Shown here in pieces: positions 24,486 through 36,120 of a stretch of 53,500 bases of DNA. Position numbers and translations under genes: made by a program. A model generated the notes under the pieces. The model worked only from the letters and a program-made list of their open reading frames with translations, had not been told where the DNA came from and made no database searches. Position 1 is the first letter of the stretch. Every line of letters begins with the position of its first letter. The DNA lies in contig NC_092564.1 in NCBI RefSeq assembly GCF_037975245.1, forward strand, positions 24,179,984 to 24,233,483, in the 5' to 3' direction. Source of the DNA: Apostichopus japonicus. Taxonomy: Eukaryota > Echinodermata > Holothuroidea > Aspidochirotida > Stichopodidae.

Positions 24486-27400
24486 GTAAGGGGATGACTA
24501 ACTAAGCCTAATGTTAAGCCTTCCTACCACTGTTTCAATGAGCTGCCATACTGCCTATCCTATGCGCATGCTAGTAGTAACATTGGCATTTAACCATTGG
24601 CATTAGACCTAGCCTATGCTACTGCAACCAGAAACGTAGACATTGGTTGAAAATACAGTACCAATAAGACTGGAAAATTGTATTTAAACTCTAGGTTGTA
24701 GGTCTAGTGCAATTTCTACAATCAATGGTTAAATATTTAGGCCTACAGTTAGGCGTAACCTGTTCTATTCTACATTAATTGACGTTACACCAAATGTATG
24801 TTAAATATGTAATGTACGTTACGTAGGTCTTACCCTATGCTGAATCTGATGTTGTTAGGCATATGATATTTCAGTTTCTTGTTAGTCTTCTCAAATGATA
24901 ATTTTCTGGGTTCACAAGGGAGTGCATGAGTTGCTCCTCAACTAGGGTTTATGTGGAGGGGTATCACAGAAGTAAATTCAGTTGTCTTCCCTAGGGAAAT
25001 TTTGGCCAAATTACAATATATTTCAAACCTTATAGTTATAATCGAATAACTTCAAGTATAGAAACCCAAGGTGGTAACTATAGAATGCAGGGCCACTCGA
25101 TGATTCTATCTGAGCATCAGGATGCGCGGATGCTCAGTCTCACCCCAGTAGGTATGTGAGTAAAAAATGTCACAGTCCAAGTTCTTTCTTTCTGAGTGGA
25201 TGCGCGGATGCTTGGATGCGGGGTCAAAAATTACCTAAGTCCTTTCCTAGTACTTCCGTGGTGGATGCGTGGATGCGGAGTCAAAATGAAATACGTGATG
25301 GAATTTTAGAGGGCGTCATACATGTACAGATGCCTTTTAAGAACGTCACACTATTGATTTGGAATATCTTCGTTCATGTGGGACTTTCAGTATTTGAAAT
25401 ACGTGATGGTATATGGGGAAACATTTCTAAGTCCATTCCTAGTAGTAACGCTATCAGGTGAGACTAGACACACACACGTACACGCATGTACACAAGCTTC
25501 TCCCATTGAGACCATAGAACTACATGACATGTAGTTCTGTGATTGAGACATACACACGTACAATGCCATGCGTTAGCTGCATGAGGGCATTAAACTGGCC
25601 TAAGCATAAGCGGACTAAGGACTGAATTCAGGAAGGTGAAATTGCAAATAAACTGTCGATAGTTTATTAGATGCAGATAAGGACAAATGGTCGGGAGTTT
25701 ATAGGTGCAGGTGAGAATATTCATATAGGTAATAAAACTACAGACACACCGCGCATCAGCCCATCCTGATGCTGGGAAGAGTTAATGAATGGCCCTGTAT
25801 TATTCTATAATTGTACCCTTGGATGACCAATAGACTTTGTAAACAGCACCTCAAAGTCCTTGATGATGGCTAAGTTACAAGTTCAGTGTTTTTGGCCTTT
25901 CCTTGAAAAGTTTTGGAAGCTTGAAGCAAGTCCATTGAAATAACCTGATTAAGGCATTGTTGACTAGAACTAGTTTATTTGCAATTGCATGCATATTTAT
26001 TTGTATGATACAAGAGACTAGCAAACCATTGATCATTCATAGCTAAAAAATATACTAATTAGCCTCTGAAGGAGATCCTGCTAGCTACAGTAGGATCAAA
26101 ACATTAGTCCCTCTAACTTTTACATAAAAATAAAACTGTAAGTGAATACATTTAGAAGATGCACCCTGGCTAAACAATTGATAGATTTTATTCAATCTGA
26201 AAAGCCCTTCCTTTTTTGCAGTCAGTCTGCTATGCACAGTAACACTGTACAGGGTACATTACATTTAGTGATGGGAACGGGAACCAAGGGGACTGACCAA
26301 ATGTTATTACCCAGTCCAAGCCGTTACTGCCTGTAAAAATGTAAAAAATACTAACATTGTTCTCCATTTTCAGTTACAATTTTTAGTCAAATCAATGTAC
26401 ATGATGACAAAGTTCATGTTTATTCCGTAATTTCATCGTTAGGTGATATTCCCTTCCATCTTGATGTGTGAAGTGTAAAATAGTGAAAATTTGTTACTAT
26501 TCCTGCCCGAGAAAGTTTTGATCCTTTTCATTTACATGTGCACACTGTACTGTACTGTATAGCCTAAGCAATTTCTCCGTATTGTGTACCTGCAAACTTT
26601 CAATGCAACAAACCTTGACCTTTATGCTCTTGAGCAACTCTTAAGTACAGTAGACCAGGCCCTGTGTCAAATTTAGTGGAACGGTCCTTCAAAAGTTCAG
26701 CATAATCAAGCAACATGTGATTGGTCCATAAAATTACACATCAAAGATCACCATTTAACAATATTAGATTTGATTGATGTTGTTTCCAACTAATCTGTAA
26801 ATGGCCAGGACTTCCTAGAGTGCTAGCCTTAGTGCCTTAGTGCACAGCAATGAAAGAACAGTTTGGATAGGCCATGTGCAAGTGTGATATGGCTACTATA
26901 TAAGTGCTGTAATTCTCTTGTAAGGAAGTTTTGGTTGCAAAATATAAATTGTCTCCCAATGCTTAAGTTAGCAATTTTATGCAAAATATACCCCCACAAA
27001 TGCCGTAAGGAATTTTTCAATCACGCAAACCACATTTTCACGAGTAGCCTGTTCAATGAAATATTGCACTGTTAGGCTTGAAAGGCTGTAGAGTTGCACG
27101 CTTGCAAGTTATGAGACTTTTTCATTGATCACTTAAAAACATCATTGGGTAAAAACATCGCTTAAATCTGCAGCCTTGCCGTATAAATCAGTTCACAGGT
27201 TAAACAAACAATTGTTATGTCTCATGTCTTATATGTGACTGAAGGCCTGCATAGCCCATGTAGTAACATTAAGTGTATGTATGCCCCTATAGTATAGGCA
27301 AGTTGGGTTTAAGTTGGATGCGTAATGAACGGGTACCTGGCAGACCGACCGACTGAAATTAGCAAAGGGGTACCCGGGAGTAAAATTTTTGGACTGTTCC

Positions 27401-30400
27401 CATCACTAATTATATTGTCATCATTTTTTTGGTTTTCCCATTGTTTATCCTGAAATGTAGGATTAGCGTAATGCATAAAACCATGGAAGCCTCAAATAGT
27501 ACCTCCATGATCAAAACATTTCTTATTAAATGGTGTTTTAATTTGTGAATGGTCTTCTATATCCCAGTGCCTGCCAGGTTTTAAGTGTCACTTATAAAAG
27601 AGACAGGTGATAGAGTGTCAACCAGGATTTCCTTATTACTCAGGAGTTTGTGTAGAATGTCAAACTATTGAAACAAGATCTTAACTTTGTTTTTCACTAG
27701 ATCCAAACCATTTCATTTCTGTTCAGGTTGATATTGGCTTCAGTTGTGTTGACAATTTTGTCAGGTTTACTGTCTTTCCTCTCATTCTGTTTTAACAGAT
27801 GTATGTAAGAAGTCTGTAGAGAGCCTCTGTTTACCTGCAGGCTTTCCATGTTTGTGTATGGGCTATCTTCAGAGCTTTGTATGTGGCTTACAGTACTATA
27901 GTACTCAGTTTATCGTAGAATCTATCCAGCTTCAGTCAGTGCATGGTTCTGCCATGGGCCACTAGTCAGCATTGCTTGCACTCATTCAGTCTTTGAATTC
28001 ACCCTTGTCCATCTTTTCTTTTACAGGGATAGATTTCAAGATAAGGACCATAGAATTAGATGGAAAGAAAATCAAGCTGCAAATATGGTAATTATATGTT
28101 ATTTATTTGTATGTTTGCACTTTGCATATGTATGTTCATTGCATTCATCACAATTCCTTTTTTGTTTTTTGTTTTGAATACATTGACATTACTTTTTAGA
28201 TGTGTGGAATGTTTCTTATTCTCGGCAGTTCTTTACAAGTCCAACAGTCATGCAAATGTGGCATGCAGTCCTTAAGAACAGGCCTGACTATGGTGGGTTA
28301 GGGGGAGAAGGGTAGTTCAGAAGGATCCTGGGTCACGGGGTCAATTAGGTGTGTCTTTAGGAGGATTTGTAAGGGCCAAGCCCCAGGGAAATATGGGATA
28401 AAGGATTTGCGACCTGGTTCTCGATGACCCTGTATAGGAAGCTCAATTGAGAAACATTACTATACTTAACTGAACAGTCATTTTTACCCATACGGGGGAT
28501 CTACAGTAGGTATTAATTAATATCTATAGCTGTATGGGAATGCAAATAAGGTTTCCAAAACTGTTCCACTTCTCCCATCCTCACTTCTTTTGTACTTTCA
28601 TTTTATGCTTAGTTGGCTGTAAATATATTGGGGGAAGGGGGTCCCCCTGCAAGGAAATAGGCCAGTATTTATACAGAAGAAAGCAAAAAGAACAATGGTT
28701 GTTTTATTGAGAAAATATTTTCTGTAAGTTAGTGGCAACAGTTCCTCAAAGGGTATTTCCTTTTGCTTTGTTTGTTATTGTTTTGCTTGTTAAGTTATTG
28801 TTATTTTAGTGGTCACCCACATTAGAAGCTTGAATGAAATGAGAAAAAGGAGGTAAAACTATGTGGGTTCAACTTGGTCAAGGGTGGGCCACACATTACC
28901 TCATGTCTTTTATACAGTTTGCAATCAGTGTTCCATACCTGCACAGTATAAAGCAGCATTTACAGCCCACCTTCTTCTGAGTGGGTTGTGATGTTATGCA
29001 TATGAGCATTCACACATTGTAAAGTTCTTATGTAACATCACAGATTGTGGTACAGTCTACTTTGTAGATATATTGCACTGCTGTATCATTTTCATGTTGT
29101 TTTTCTGCCTTGTTTTTCTATATTAAAGGGACACTGCTGGCCAAGAGAGGTTCCGCACAATTACAACTGCCTACTACAGAGGTGCTATGGTAGGGAGATG
29201 TTTTCCTCTCATTCAAGAAAATGTTTTTGTATATTATTATTGGTACAAAACATTCACTTTACATTTTTTGGGATAATCAAATCTGTTGTTCTATGAAGAG
29301 GATTGTTTTGGGTAAAATTATCAAATGCAGCCTTATGTGCTTGTACAGTTGATTCAGATACTGTAAGGTGTGATGAGGTGGGGGGGGGGGTGGTAGTATC
29401 AGTCTATACCCCAGGCCCAGAGTCAGTTACACTTGAGGAAAACTTAATTTAATAGGAGGACTTGGTAGCCGCTGTCTGACCAGGTTATAAAGTAGGTTAA
29501 CCTAATGGCCTGAAGCCATATAAAACCATTTTTGATGACTTGTTTAAATATACTCAGTAGTTTCTTGAAAAGTTAGTTTTAGGAGACTAATGCATTCTTT
29601 GAAGAAATATTCTGTTGGCAGACATTGAATGTGGCAGAAGTTTGATATCAAGATTAAAACCATGTCATGATGCTATATAGCATATTTTACTGCATAAAAA
29701 TGATTGCTTTTAATGCCTGGTGAGGTAATCTTGCAGTAGCAATACTGTAGTAGTAGTAACCACACCTTCAACACTCGACTTGCAATTTCTTTGCTTTCAC
29801 TTTCGTGATATGTACTGTATTATTACTTTATGTCCAAAAAGAAAAGATTCTAATTGAATGGACAGTCCATATCGTTGAAAGGTTATTCTTGAGCACTTAA
29901 TCCTCTAGGCTCTAGTAATAGAAGCGATGATATGTAAGGCGTACTTGTCTTAATTTGGTTTGACCTAAGTGGTAAGCTGCTCTCAAACTTGAGCATGTAT
30001 CACTGATGTATTTGCACCATTAGCAAGCCCCAAAGGACTAAACGCAGGTGTTTTTAATAGCTTTGTCTTTGAAGTACAAACAATACATATTGTCTGCACC
30101 CTTGTTAGGAAAATACTGACAGGGAAGTTGCTTTGATATGCTGCTGTGTGGTTGTGGTTCTTCAGCATACTATACTTGACTTCTCATATACAATACAAAT
30201 TATAGTGAGTAGCATCAGTTGGTATGTACCTCTATGTACTCACAAATTATATTCTTCACTCCCAAAAGTAAAAAACCACTGAAACGGAACCTTTCTTGAC
30301 CTAATCTTGTTTGTTCTGCCCTACTACAAACACACTTGCCCCATGAGCAAGAAAAGAACAGTCAATATATATTTTAATAATAAACATCAAATAAAAACGA

Positions 30401-33400
30401 TATCCATTCCCTAATCTTATAAGTGAAACTACCTGGATTGACTAGTATATTTACACCTTGAGAGAGCAAAGAAGCTATGATCAATAGATCGTTAAGACAG
30501 ATACAGACCTTCACCACATATTTCATGTACCACACATACAGTGGTATTGTAAAATTTGTTATCATGAATGTGTTTTAGAATATGCATGATTCTAAAGAAA
30601 GTAAAACAAAATTATAGTATTTAGGTCACCGGAATACTGATGTTTGTGGCTTTTTATTTATCAAACCTTTTTGTTTTTTCCCTCCCCTTTTACAGGGTAT
30701 CATGCTTGTGTATGACATAACAAATCAGAAATCCTTTGATAACATCAGAAATTGGATCAGAAATATTGAAGAAGTAAGTTGAAATCTAATGGAGATGTCA
30801 GTTAAGTGTAAGACTATATGTTGTGCCTACTACATGCACTGTATGTGGTGCTTACTACATGCACTATATATAATGCTTTCATTATTCATACTATATGCAC
30901 TTGGATTGCCAATTGAAAGTAATAGTTTGAATTATACAGACAATCAATTGTTTTTGAAACTTTATTCTTTCAAATGATATCATTTGTTCTTGATTTATGA
31001 TGAGTTTACAAAGGCTAGTCCATTCTTTCAGTTTCTTATCGTCTTTAAATATTTAATAGTATTTGTGAACATTTGAATGGGATTTTCACTGTGGAGAATG
31101 AAGAGAATGAATGTGCGATTGAACTTTGCACAGTCAAGCCATCTATTGTCATCTCAATGCATAATTGCATCAATTGAAATCGATATATTCACTTAAAGGA
31201 ACTTCATCACATTATTTCTGATACACACTTGTTTTGCACTTCTTAGGTAACTAATAACCTAGTAAATTGGTGTCATCAGATGGCATTTGACCTTGTTACA
31301 TGATAAGAATAAAAAGGTTCAGTTAGTATTTTCAATGGTTTAGTAGTCAGTTAACAATCTTGTATAGTCTAGTTGGTCGACTATCTATGTGAATTTATAC
31401 TGGATGCCTAAAAGGTCAACAAATAAGCTGATACTGATCTTAAAGATAAACCAACATTCTACTTGATATGCTGACTGTGTAAACTGTTATGTGACATTAT
31501 AAACACATATATGATGACAGAGCTACTGTAGAAGCCATATATATAAAAATATTGTTGCATATCTTGGTAAAGGTGATTTGAACATGATAAGTTTGAAGTT
31601 AACCAATTTGTAACATTGATAATTGATTTTACAGCAGCTATCTATGTGAATCTGTACAGTATCATAGATAATAATTTGAGCTTTACAGAGAATTATTTAT
31701 CCAGTAACACATCTATGCAAAATGCTATGCAAATCAGGCAAATTGCTGTACAAGTTCAAGGATGCTTGGCAGTTCTTTTATATAGGAACCATGTATTGTG
31801 TTGTATAATAAACAAAGCTCCGAGCCGTCAACACTTCTACGCAAAATATACACACTAAACTTTTCTCTTCATTTATCATTTAGAAGCCTTTACAATAAGT
31901 GCTGTTATAGTTCACAGATTTATTTCTAAATGATTGATATCCTCAGTGGCAAAACTCCTGGCTGTGCAGATCAATATATAATAATATTGTTTTTTTATTA
32001 TTTATTATGTAGCATGCCTCAGCAGATGTAGAGAAAATGATCCTGGGGAATAAATGTGATATGGACGACAAAAGACAGGTGTCCAAAGAAAAAGGAGAAA
32101 AGGTAATCTATTAATACGTTGAAATTATGTTTCACTGTATTTCAATGCCAGATGGGGAGACAGGTTCAGGAGATACTGTACTTCTCTCCCCCCCCCCCCC
32201 CTCTTCAGGCCTCTCTAAAATAATAGAATAATAATAATACACAACGATTCATTTGTCATGCTGGAAAAATGGATTAAGAAAAGTTACATTACAAGATGAC
32301 CATTTCATTTAGTATTTCATTGCGTATTGCAAAACTAGGGGTGCCCAGGTGTTTGAAATCGTTGTTTTAAGACCTCTGCAATACAATAAAAAAAATTGGT
32401 GGAGACGATATATTTGTTGCTTCTACTAAAATTCTTAGTTGTGTTAAATAAGTTATTATTTATTAATTAAATAATAAACATCAGATAGGAACAGAACAGT
32501 TGAAGAGATCTCTTATACTGTTTCTTTCTGGATGAGATTCATGGAAAGTTTACGAGTTAACAGTTAGTACAATTAACAATCATATTTGTGTCAAATTTGT
32601 ATGCACTGCACAGGTCAGCCAATGACTAGCTATAATAATATTCCTAGGAGTAGTATATTGTGTTAGATGAAACTAAAATCACTGTTTTGGAACAACAACA
32701 GAACTCTCTTCCAGTCCTTTTACCTTGGCTCAGTAAAGGCCCATACCCTGGAATTTTCCATGATGTGTACATAGTCTTTAGGTGTTAATTTCCGACTCAC
32801 ATTAACCAAGAGGTAACAATCAAAATCATGGCCCAGGGTTAAGCGTAGCAGATTTCTCTCGTGTAAAGTCATGGGAAATGCCATTAAATCGTATGGCAAA
32901 AGTATAAATGAAAAATTTGATAACGAATCGTTAGGAAATGTGATCGTTTTGTAGTTTGCAAACTATTTTCTGATGTCTCTTCCTGAAGTATATTAAGATA
33001 TATTTCATGATATTTTCATAATAATTTTCATTTGTCACAGCTTGCCATTGAATATGGAATCAAATTTATGGAAACCAGTGCTAAAGCCAGCATCAATGTT
33101 GAAGAGGTGAGTATATTAAGAAAATGCTCTCATGAATGTTTGGTTCATCAAACTGTTTTGTCTGACATGAATGTATTGTTTCCCACTCTGCTTGCATGTT
33201 CAGCCAATTTCAGTTACTTTGGAGATACTTTTCAAACTTTAAAAGCATCATTTCCTGGTTTAGGGGTTTATTAAAGTCAAAGTTCAAAATGATACCATTT
33301 CTTATCTCAGGCAGTCTATGTTGTACTTCCAGCACCAAGGATGCCCTGATGTGTATATCAAAGAACCCAGTCTCTTCTTGAAAACATTAAAACACCGATT

Positions 33401-34243
33401 GTTGTGCTTTGTAGACATCTTTTGGTGATGATAATCAAAGACCTGTATACTGTAGTGCATTCAACTGTAATTTGTACTGCATATACCTGTATTTGACACA
33501 TTGGATGGTATGAGATAATTTCACGAAGGAAAGTCTTAATCAAGATCTCTCATGTTTTGCTCTGTGATTTATTTTTTCTCTTCATCTATGTGAGTTCATC
33601 AATCGTTTGATCACATTCTCTCAGAATGCGATAGATTTATACTTGTGAAGTTCTCCAGTTAAAGTGCTCGAAGGAAGCAATCATTGCCATATCTTTCGTA
33701 TGCCTTGAAATTTACTGCATAATTTTACATGTAATTTCTGTATAACTTACTCTCAGTTTAATGTATAATTCTGGTAAAAGGGTGATATAATTCATGAAAA
33801 GTGCCTCAATATACAAAATTGAAGTTTTTTTCCATTTCACGGTTGCAATTTTAAACAGGTTTGTCAAGGCTCTGGGAATTAAAATTGTATTGGAAACAGT
33901 GGTTACAGTTGACCTACACACACCGCACTTACAGTGACTGTCAGTGCAGCCATATAATGAAAAACCTGTATTAAAAAGTAGCCAAAGTTTGGGAACGCAC
34001 AAAGTTTACCATACACCAGCAAACATGTAATTCATGTACCAGGAGTGCAAGTGTGAATAAAATGAAGTAACCCTGTTTCTTTATATTTTCCTTTGGTAGG
34101 CTTTTGTAACACTAGCAAGAGACATCAAAGCCAAGATGGATCGTAAGCTGATTGCAAGCGGTGACCAGAACAGCGGTCAAGTGAAAGTCTCACAAGGTGG
34201 CGGCCAAAAGAGGAGCGTGTGGAAGATGTGTTCCATATTGTGA
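24362..34243 (+). CDS. RAB8A: Ras-related GTPase RAB8 (complete, seven coding exons)
   Basis: Exons 24362-24485, 28027-28087, 29129-29189, 30696-30773, 32013-32102, 33041-33106 and 34100-34243 join in frame into 207 residues, the length of human RAB8A. Visible motifs are GDSGVGKT (15-22), DTAGQE with catalytic Gln67, NKCD (121-124), ETSAK (149-153) and a C-terminal prenylation box CSIL. Thr72, the site LRRK2 phosphorylates in human RAB8A, is present in RFRTIT. RAB8 cycles between GDP and GTP forms on membranes and drives Golgi-to-plasma-membrane and ciliary vesicle traffic. Most of the protein is almost identical to vertebrate RAB8; only the tail after about residue 175 differs. RAB10 and RAB13 are close relatives but match less well. 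The ATG at 24359 would add one Met; I prefer 24362 because family members start MAKTYD. Confidence 0.96.
25088..25797. mobile_element. Inverted-repeat DNA element, no visible target duplication
   Basis: The left end (CAGGGCCACTCGATG, then GAGCATCAGGATG) is an imperfect inverse of the right end (inverted: CAGGGCCATTCATTA, then CAGCATCAGGATG) over about 45 bp. The interior carries repeated GGATGCG-type words around 25195-25285. I could not find a matching direct repeat at the two edges, so the superfamily is open. There is no transposase. Confidence 0.6.
25516..25538. repeat. Perfect short hairpin inside the inverted-repeat element
   Basis: Eleven-base arms AGAACTACATG and CATGTAGTTCT are separated by a single A. 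Confidence 0.7.
26266..27408. mobile_element. Non-autonomous hAT-like element with TAGTGATGGGAAC ends
   Basis: Thirteen-base perfect terminal inverted repeats (TAGTGATGGGAAC and GTTCCCATCACTA) bound 1143 bp. The flanks are ATTACATT (26258-26265) and ATTATATT (27409-27416), an 8-bp duplication with one transition. ORFs inside, such as those at 26829-27075, show no transposase motif. Confidence 0.75.
28027..28087 (+). CDS. RAB8A: RAB8 coding exon 2
   Basis: Encodes [19 protein letters not shown] (part of switch I and the interswitch) and ends in phase 2 inside the Trp codon of WDTAGQE. Confidence 0.95.
29129..29189 (+). CDS. RAB8A: RAB8 coding exon 3
   Basis: Encodes [20 protein letters not shown], the switch II segment with Gln67 and Thr72. 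Confidence 0.95.
30696..30773 (+). CDS. RAB8A: RAB8 coding exon 4
   Basis: Encodes 26 residues, starting [16 protein letters not shown]. The donor is GAA|GTAAGT, phase 0. Confidence 0.95.
32013..32102 (+). CDS. RAB8A: RAB8 coding exon 5
   Basis: Encodes 30 residues including the guanine-specificity motif GNKCDM. Confidence 0.95.
33041..33106 (+). CDS. RAB8A: RAB8 coding exon 6
   Basis: Encodes 22 residues including the ETSAKA motif. The donor is GAG|GTGAGT. Confidence 0.95.
34100..34243 (+). CDS. RAB8A: RAB8 coding exon 7 and stop
   Basis: Encodes [17 protein letters not shown], a variable hydrophilic tail rich in Gly, Gln and Ser, and the terminal CSIL. TGA is at 34241-34243. A terminal Cys-x-x-Leu box fits geranylgeranylation, as in the CVLL of human RAB8A. 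Confidence 0.95.
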   Translation, partial: AFVTLARDIKAKMDRKLIASGDQNSGQVKVSQGGGQKRSVWKMCSIL

Positions 34244-36120
34244 TTGTTCGTCTCGCTAAGAATCCGTTGTTTGTGACAGATGCATTCGCCTTGTAAAGAA
34301 TCATCGATTTATTAATACTCCTTCGGTATGTGGGTTTTCTTCTAACTTCATGTGACACGTGTGACTGGAAGGTGTCACCAGGTGTCACCAGCGAGAGACT
34401 CGACTCGATAACTGGTAAACATCCTCGGTGGTTTTGGGTTCACGTCGTTTGAACGGATGCAGATGCTAGTCAGAAAGGTTGTGTTACTGCCATGGTCTTA
34501 ATTTAGTGAAGTTATCGACAGAAAGTAAGTTGGAAGACAAAGTCATTCTGTGGAACAATGTAAAACTTGGTACGTATAATGGTGCATAGACTTTTAGGGG
34601 AGGGATATCTCGCCTCATCGATGCATGATTGTTTGTTAACTGTAAACTTTGTATTTATGTGCTTAAAATACTATTATGGATCACTGTACCTTAGGTATTT
34701 ACTTCTGCTTAAATGGACCACTCTATCATCCTCCTCCTCCTCCCCTTCCTTCTCATATGCTGCCACCTTCATCTTTTTACGCCAATTCTTTGATACAGCA
34801 TTATGGTATTTGATAGAGTATTATGGTATCGGTTCACTATATTGACAGTTGTTTGAACCAGCACTCAGTTATTCAGAAAGTAAGAATTTAAAATGAACTG
34901 ATGCTACTATAACTACTGTATATCGCTAAAAGGGACTTTACAAAGCTCAGTAAATATAGGCATCACTTGATGTGATCAAAATTCGTTGAAAAGTCTGCCA
35001 AGTTGGACCAGCATCACTACAAAATGTGAACGCATGGTTTTCTCAAAAGCTATTAAATTCTCACAACAAAATGATGGTTCCAAATCGGCCAGATATATGT
35101 AGCCCATTGTTGGTATTGTTACAGCATTGTCATCTATTTAGCATATTTAGCAGTCCCTTTAAAGATGCACTCACCTGAAATGGCGGCTCTCAAAATTTTT
35201 ATGACAAGGTCTCTTCTCGTTGCTGGTGGAAACCAAGCTAAATGTAAACGACCCGGACTGTTCATCACTGTAGGCATTAAAGTTATGTGGAGGGAGTTTT
35301 GGAAGAGGTGCACGTTGCTGTTTCTGGTTTCATATAACATACTTTTGTCATTGTTTTCATCTTAAAGATTTTCTGTCTGTCTTTAGGAGTTATAACCGAT
35401 AGTTGTATCTGTTGTATCGTAACTTTTTAAGAATATTTTACCTGCGCTACTGCAATGATATGGATCAGAAGAACCTTTGGTCAAAGGATTTTTTTTTGTT
35501 CCAGTGGAATCGGTCATTTATGACTTCTTTACTGTATTCAAAGCAGGGTCTGACGTCGTTGACCACATTGATCAGGGAATAATATATATGGTATAGCTTA
35601 ACCAAATTGGTGCATGAAGGCAAAGATGCATGGCTGTATCTGTGCATATTACCTTAGTATTTTAAGGTAAAAGAAATTCTCAAACTTTAAAGATGTTATT
35701 CTAAAATGGTAAAAAAAAATAAACCACTAAGTTTTGGCCTGTTGCTGGTGTGGTTCTTTGGAGTAAACTGATCCATAAATGACTTGCAGTTAATTTTACC
35801 AGGAATATAAATCAGACAAAAGAAGATTGATACAAATCGACTGCCAACTTTGTTACAATTTGTTACAATTTGCATACAATGTGTCTGGCTTGAATATTAA
35901 GATGATTATATTCTTTCTTTATATACCTTGATGCTCTTGTATACAATAGTTGCACAGTCAGAAATAACTGGAAAATTTTTCTGGTAAAAAGACCAGTTCT
36001 TACCTTGAGGTTTAGTCAGTGAGTGGCATTAATATCTCTTTTGGTTCAGAACTTTGTTTTTGTATAAATTTTAAGTTTTTATTCCTGAAAGTTAGCAAAT
36101 AAAGATGTCTAGTTTTTGTG
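34244..36120 (+). other. Probable 3' UTR of RAB8
   Basis: AATAAA occurs at 35718-35723 and 36098-36103. The second is followed within 20 bases by a GT-rich stretch (GTTTTTGTGAAGTGTG), so it is the better cleavage signal. That gives a 3' UTR of about 1.9 kb. Confidence 0.45.

Larger units (their letters stand above)
24486..28026 (+). other. RAB8 intron 1
   Basis: This 3.5-kb intron holds two inverted-repeat elements (25088-25797 and 26266-27408). No other coding exon is seen. Confidence 0.8.
28088..34099 (+). other. RAB8 introns 2 to 6
   Basis: Five GT-AG introns (28088-29128, 29190-30695, 30774-32012, 32103-33040, 33107-34099) lie between the exons. They are AT-rich, with a G-run at about 29381-29390 and a C-run at about 32190-32201. 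I see no gene or clear mobile element in them. Confidence 0.6.
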
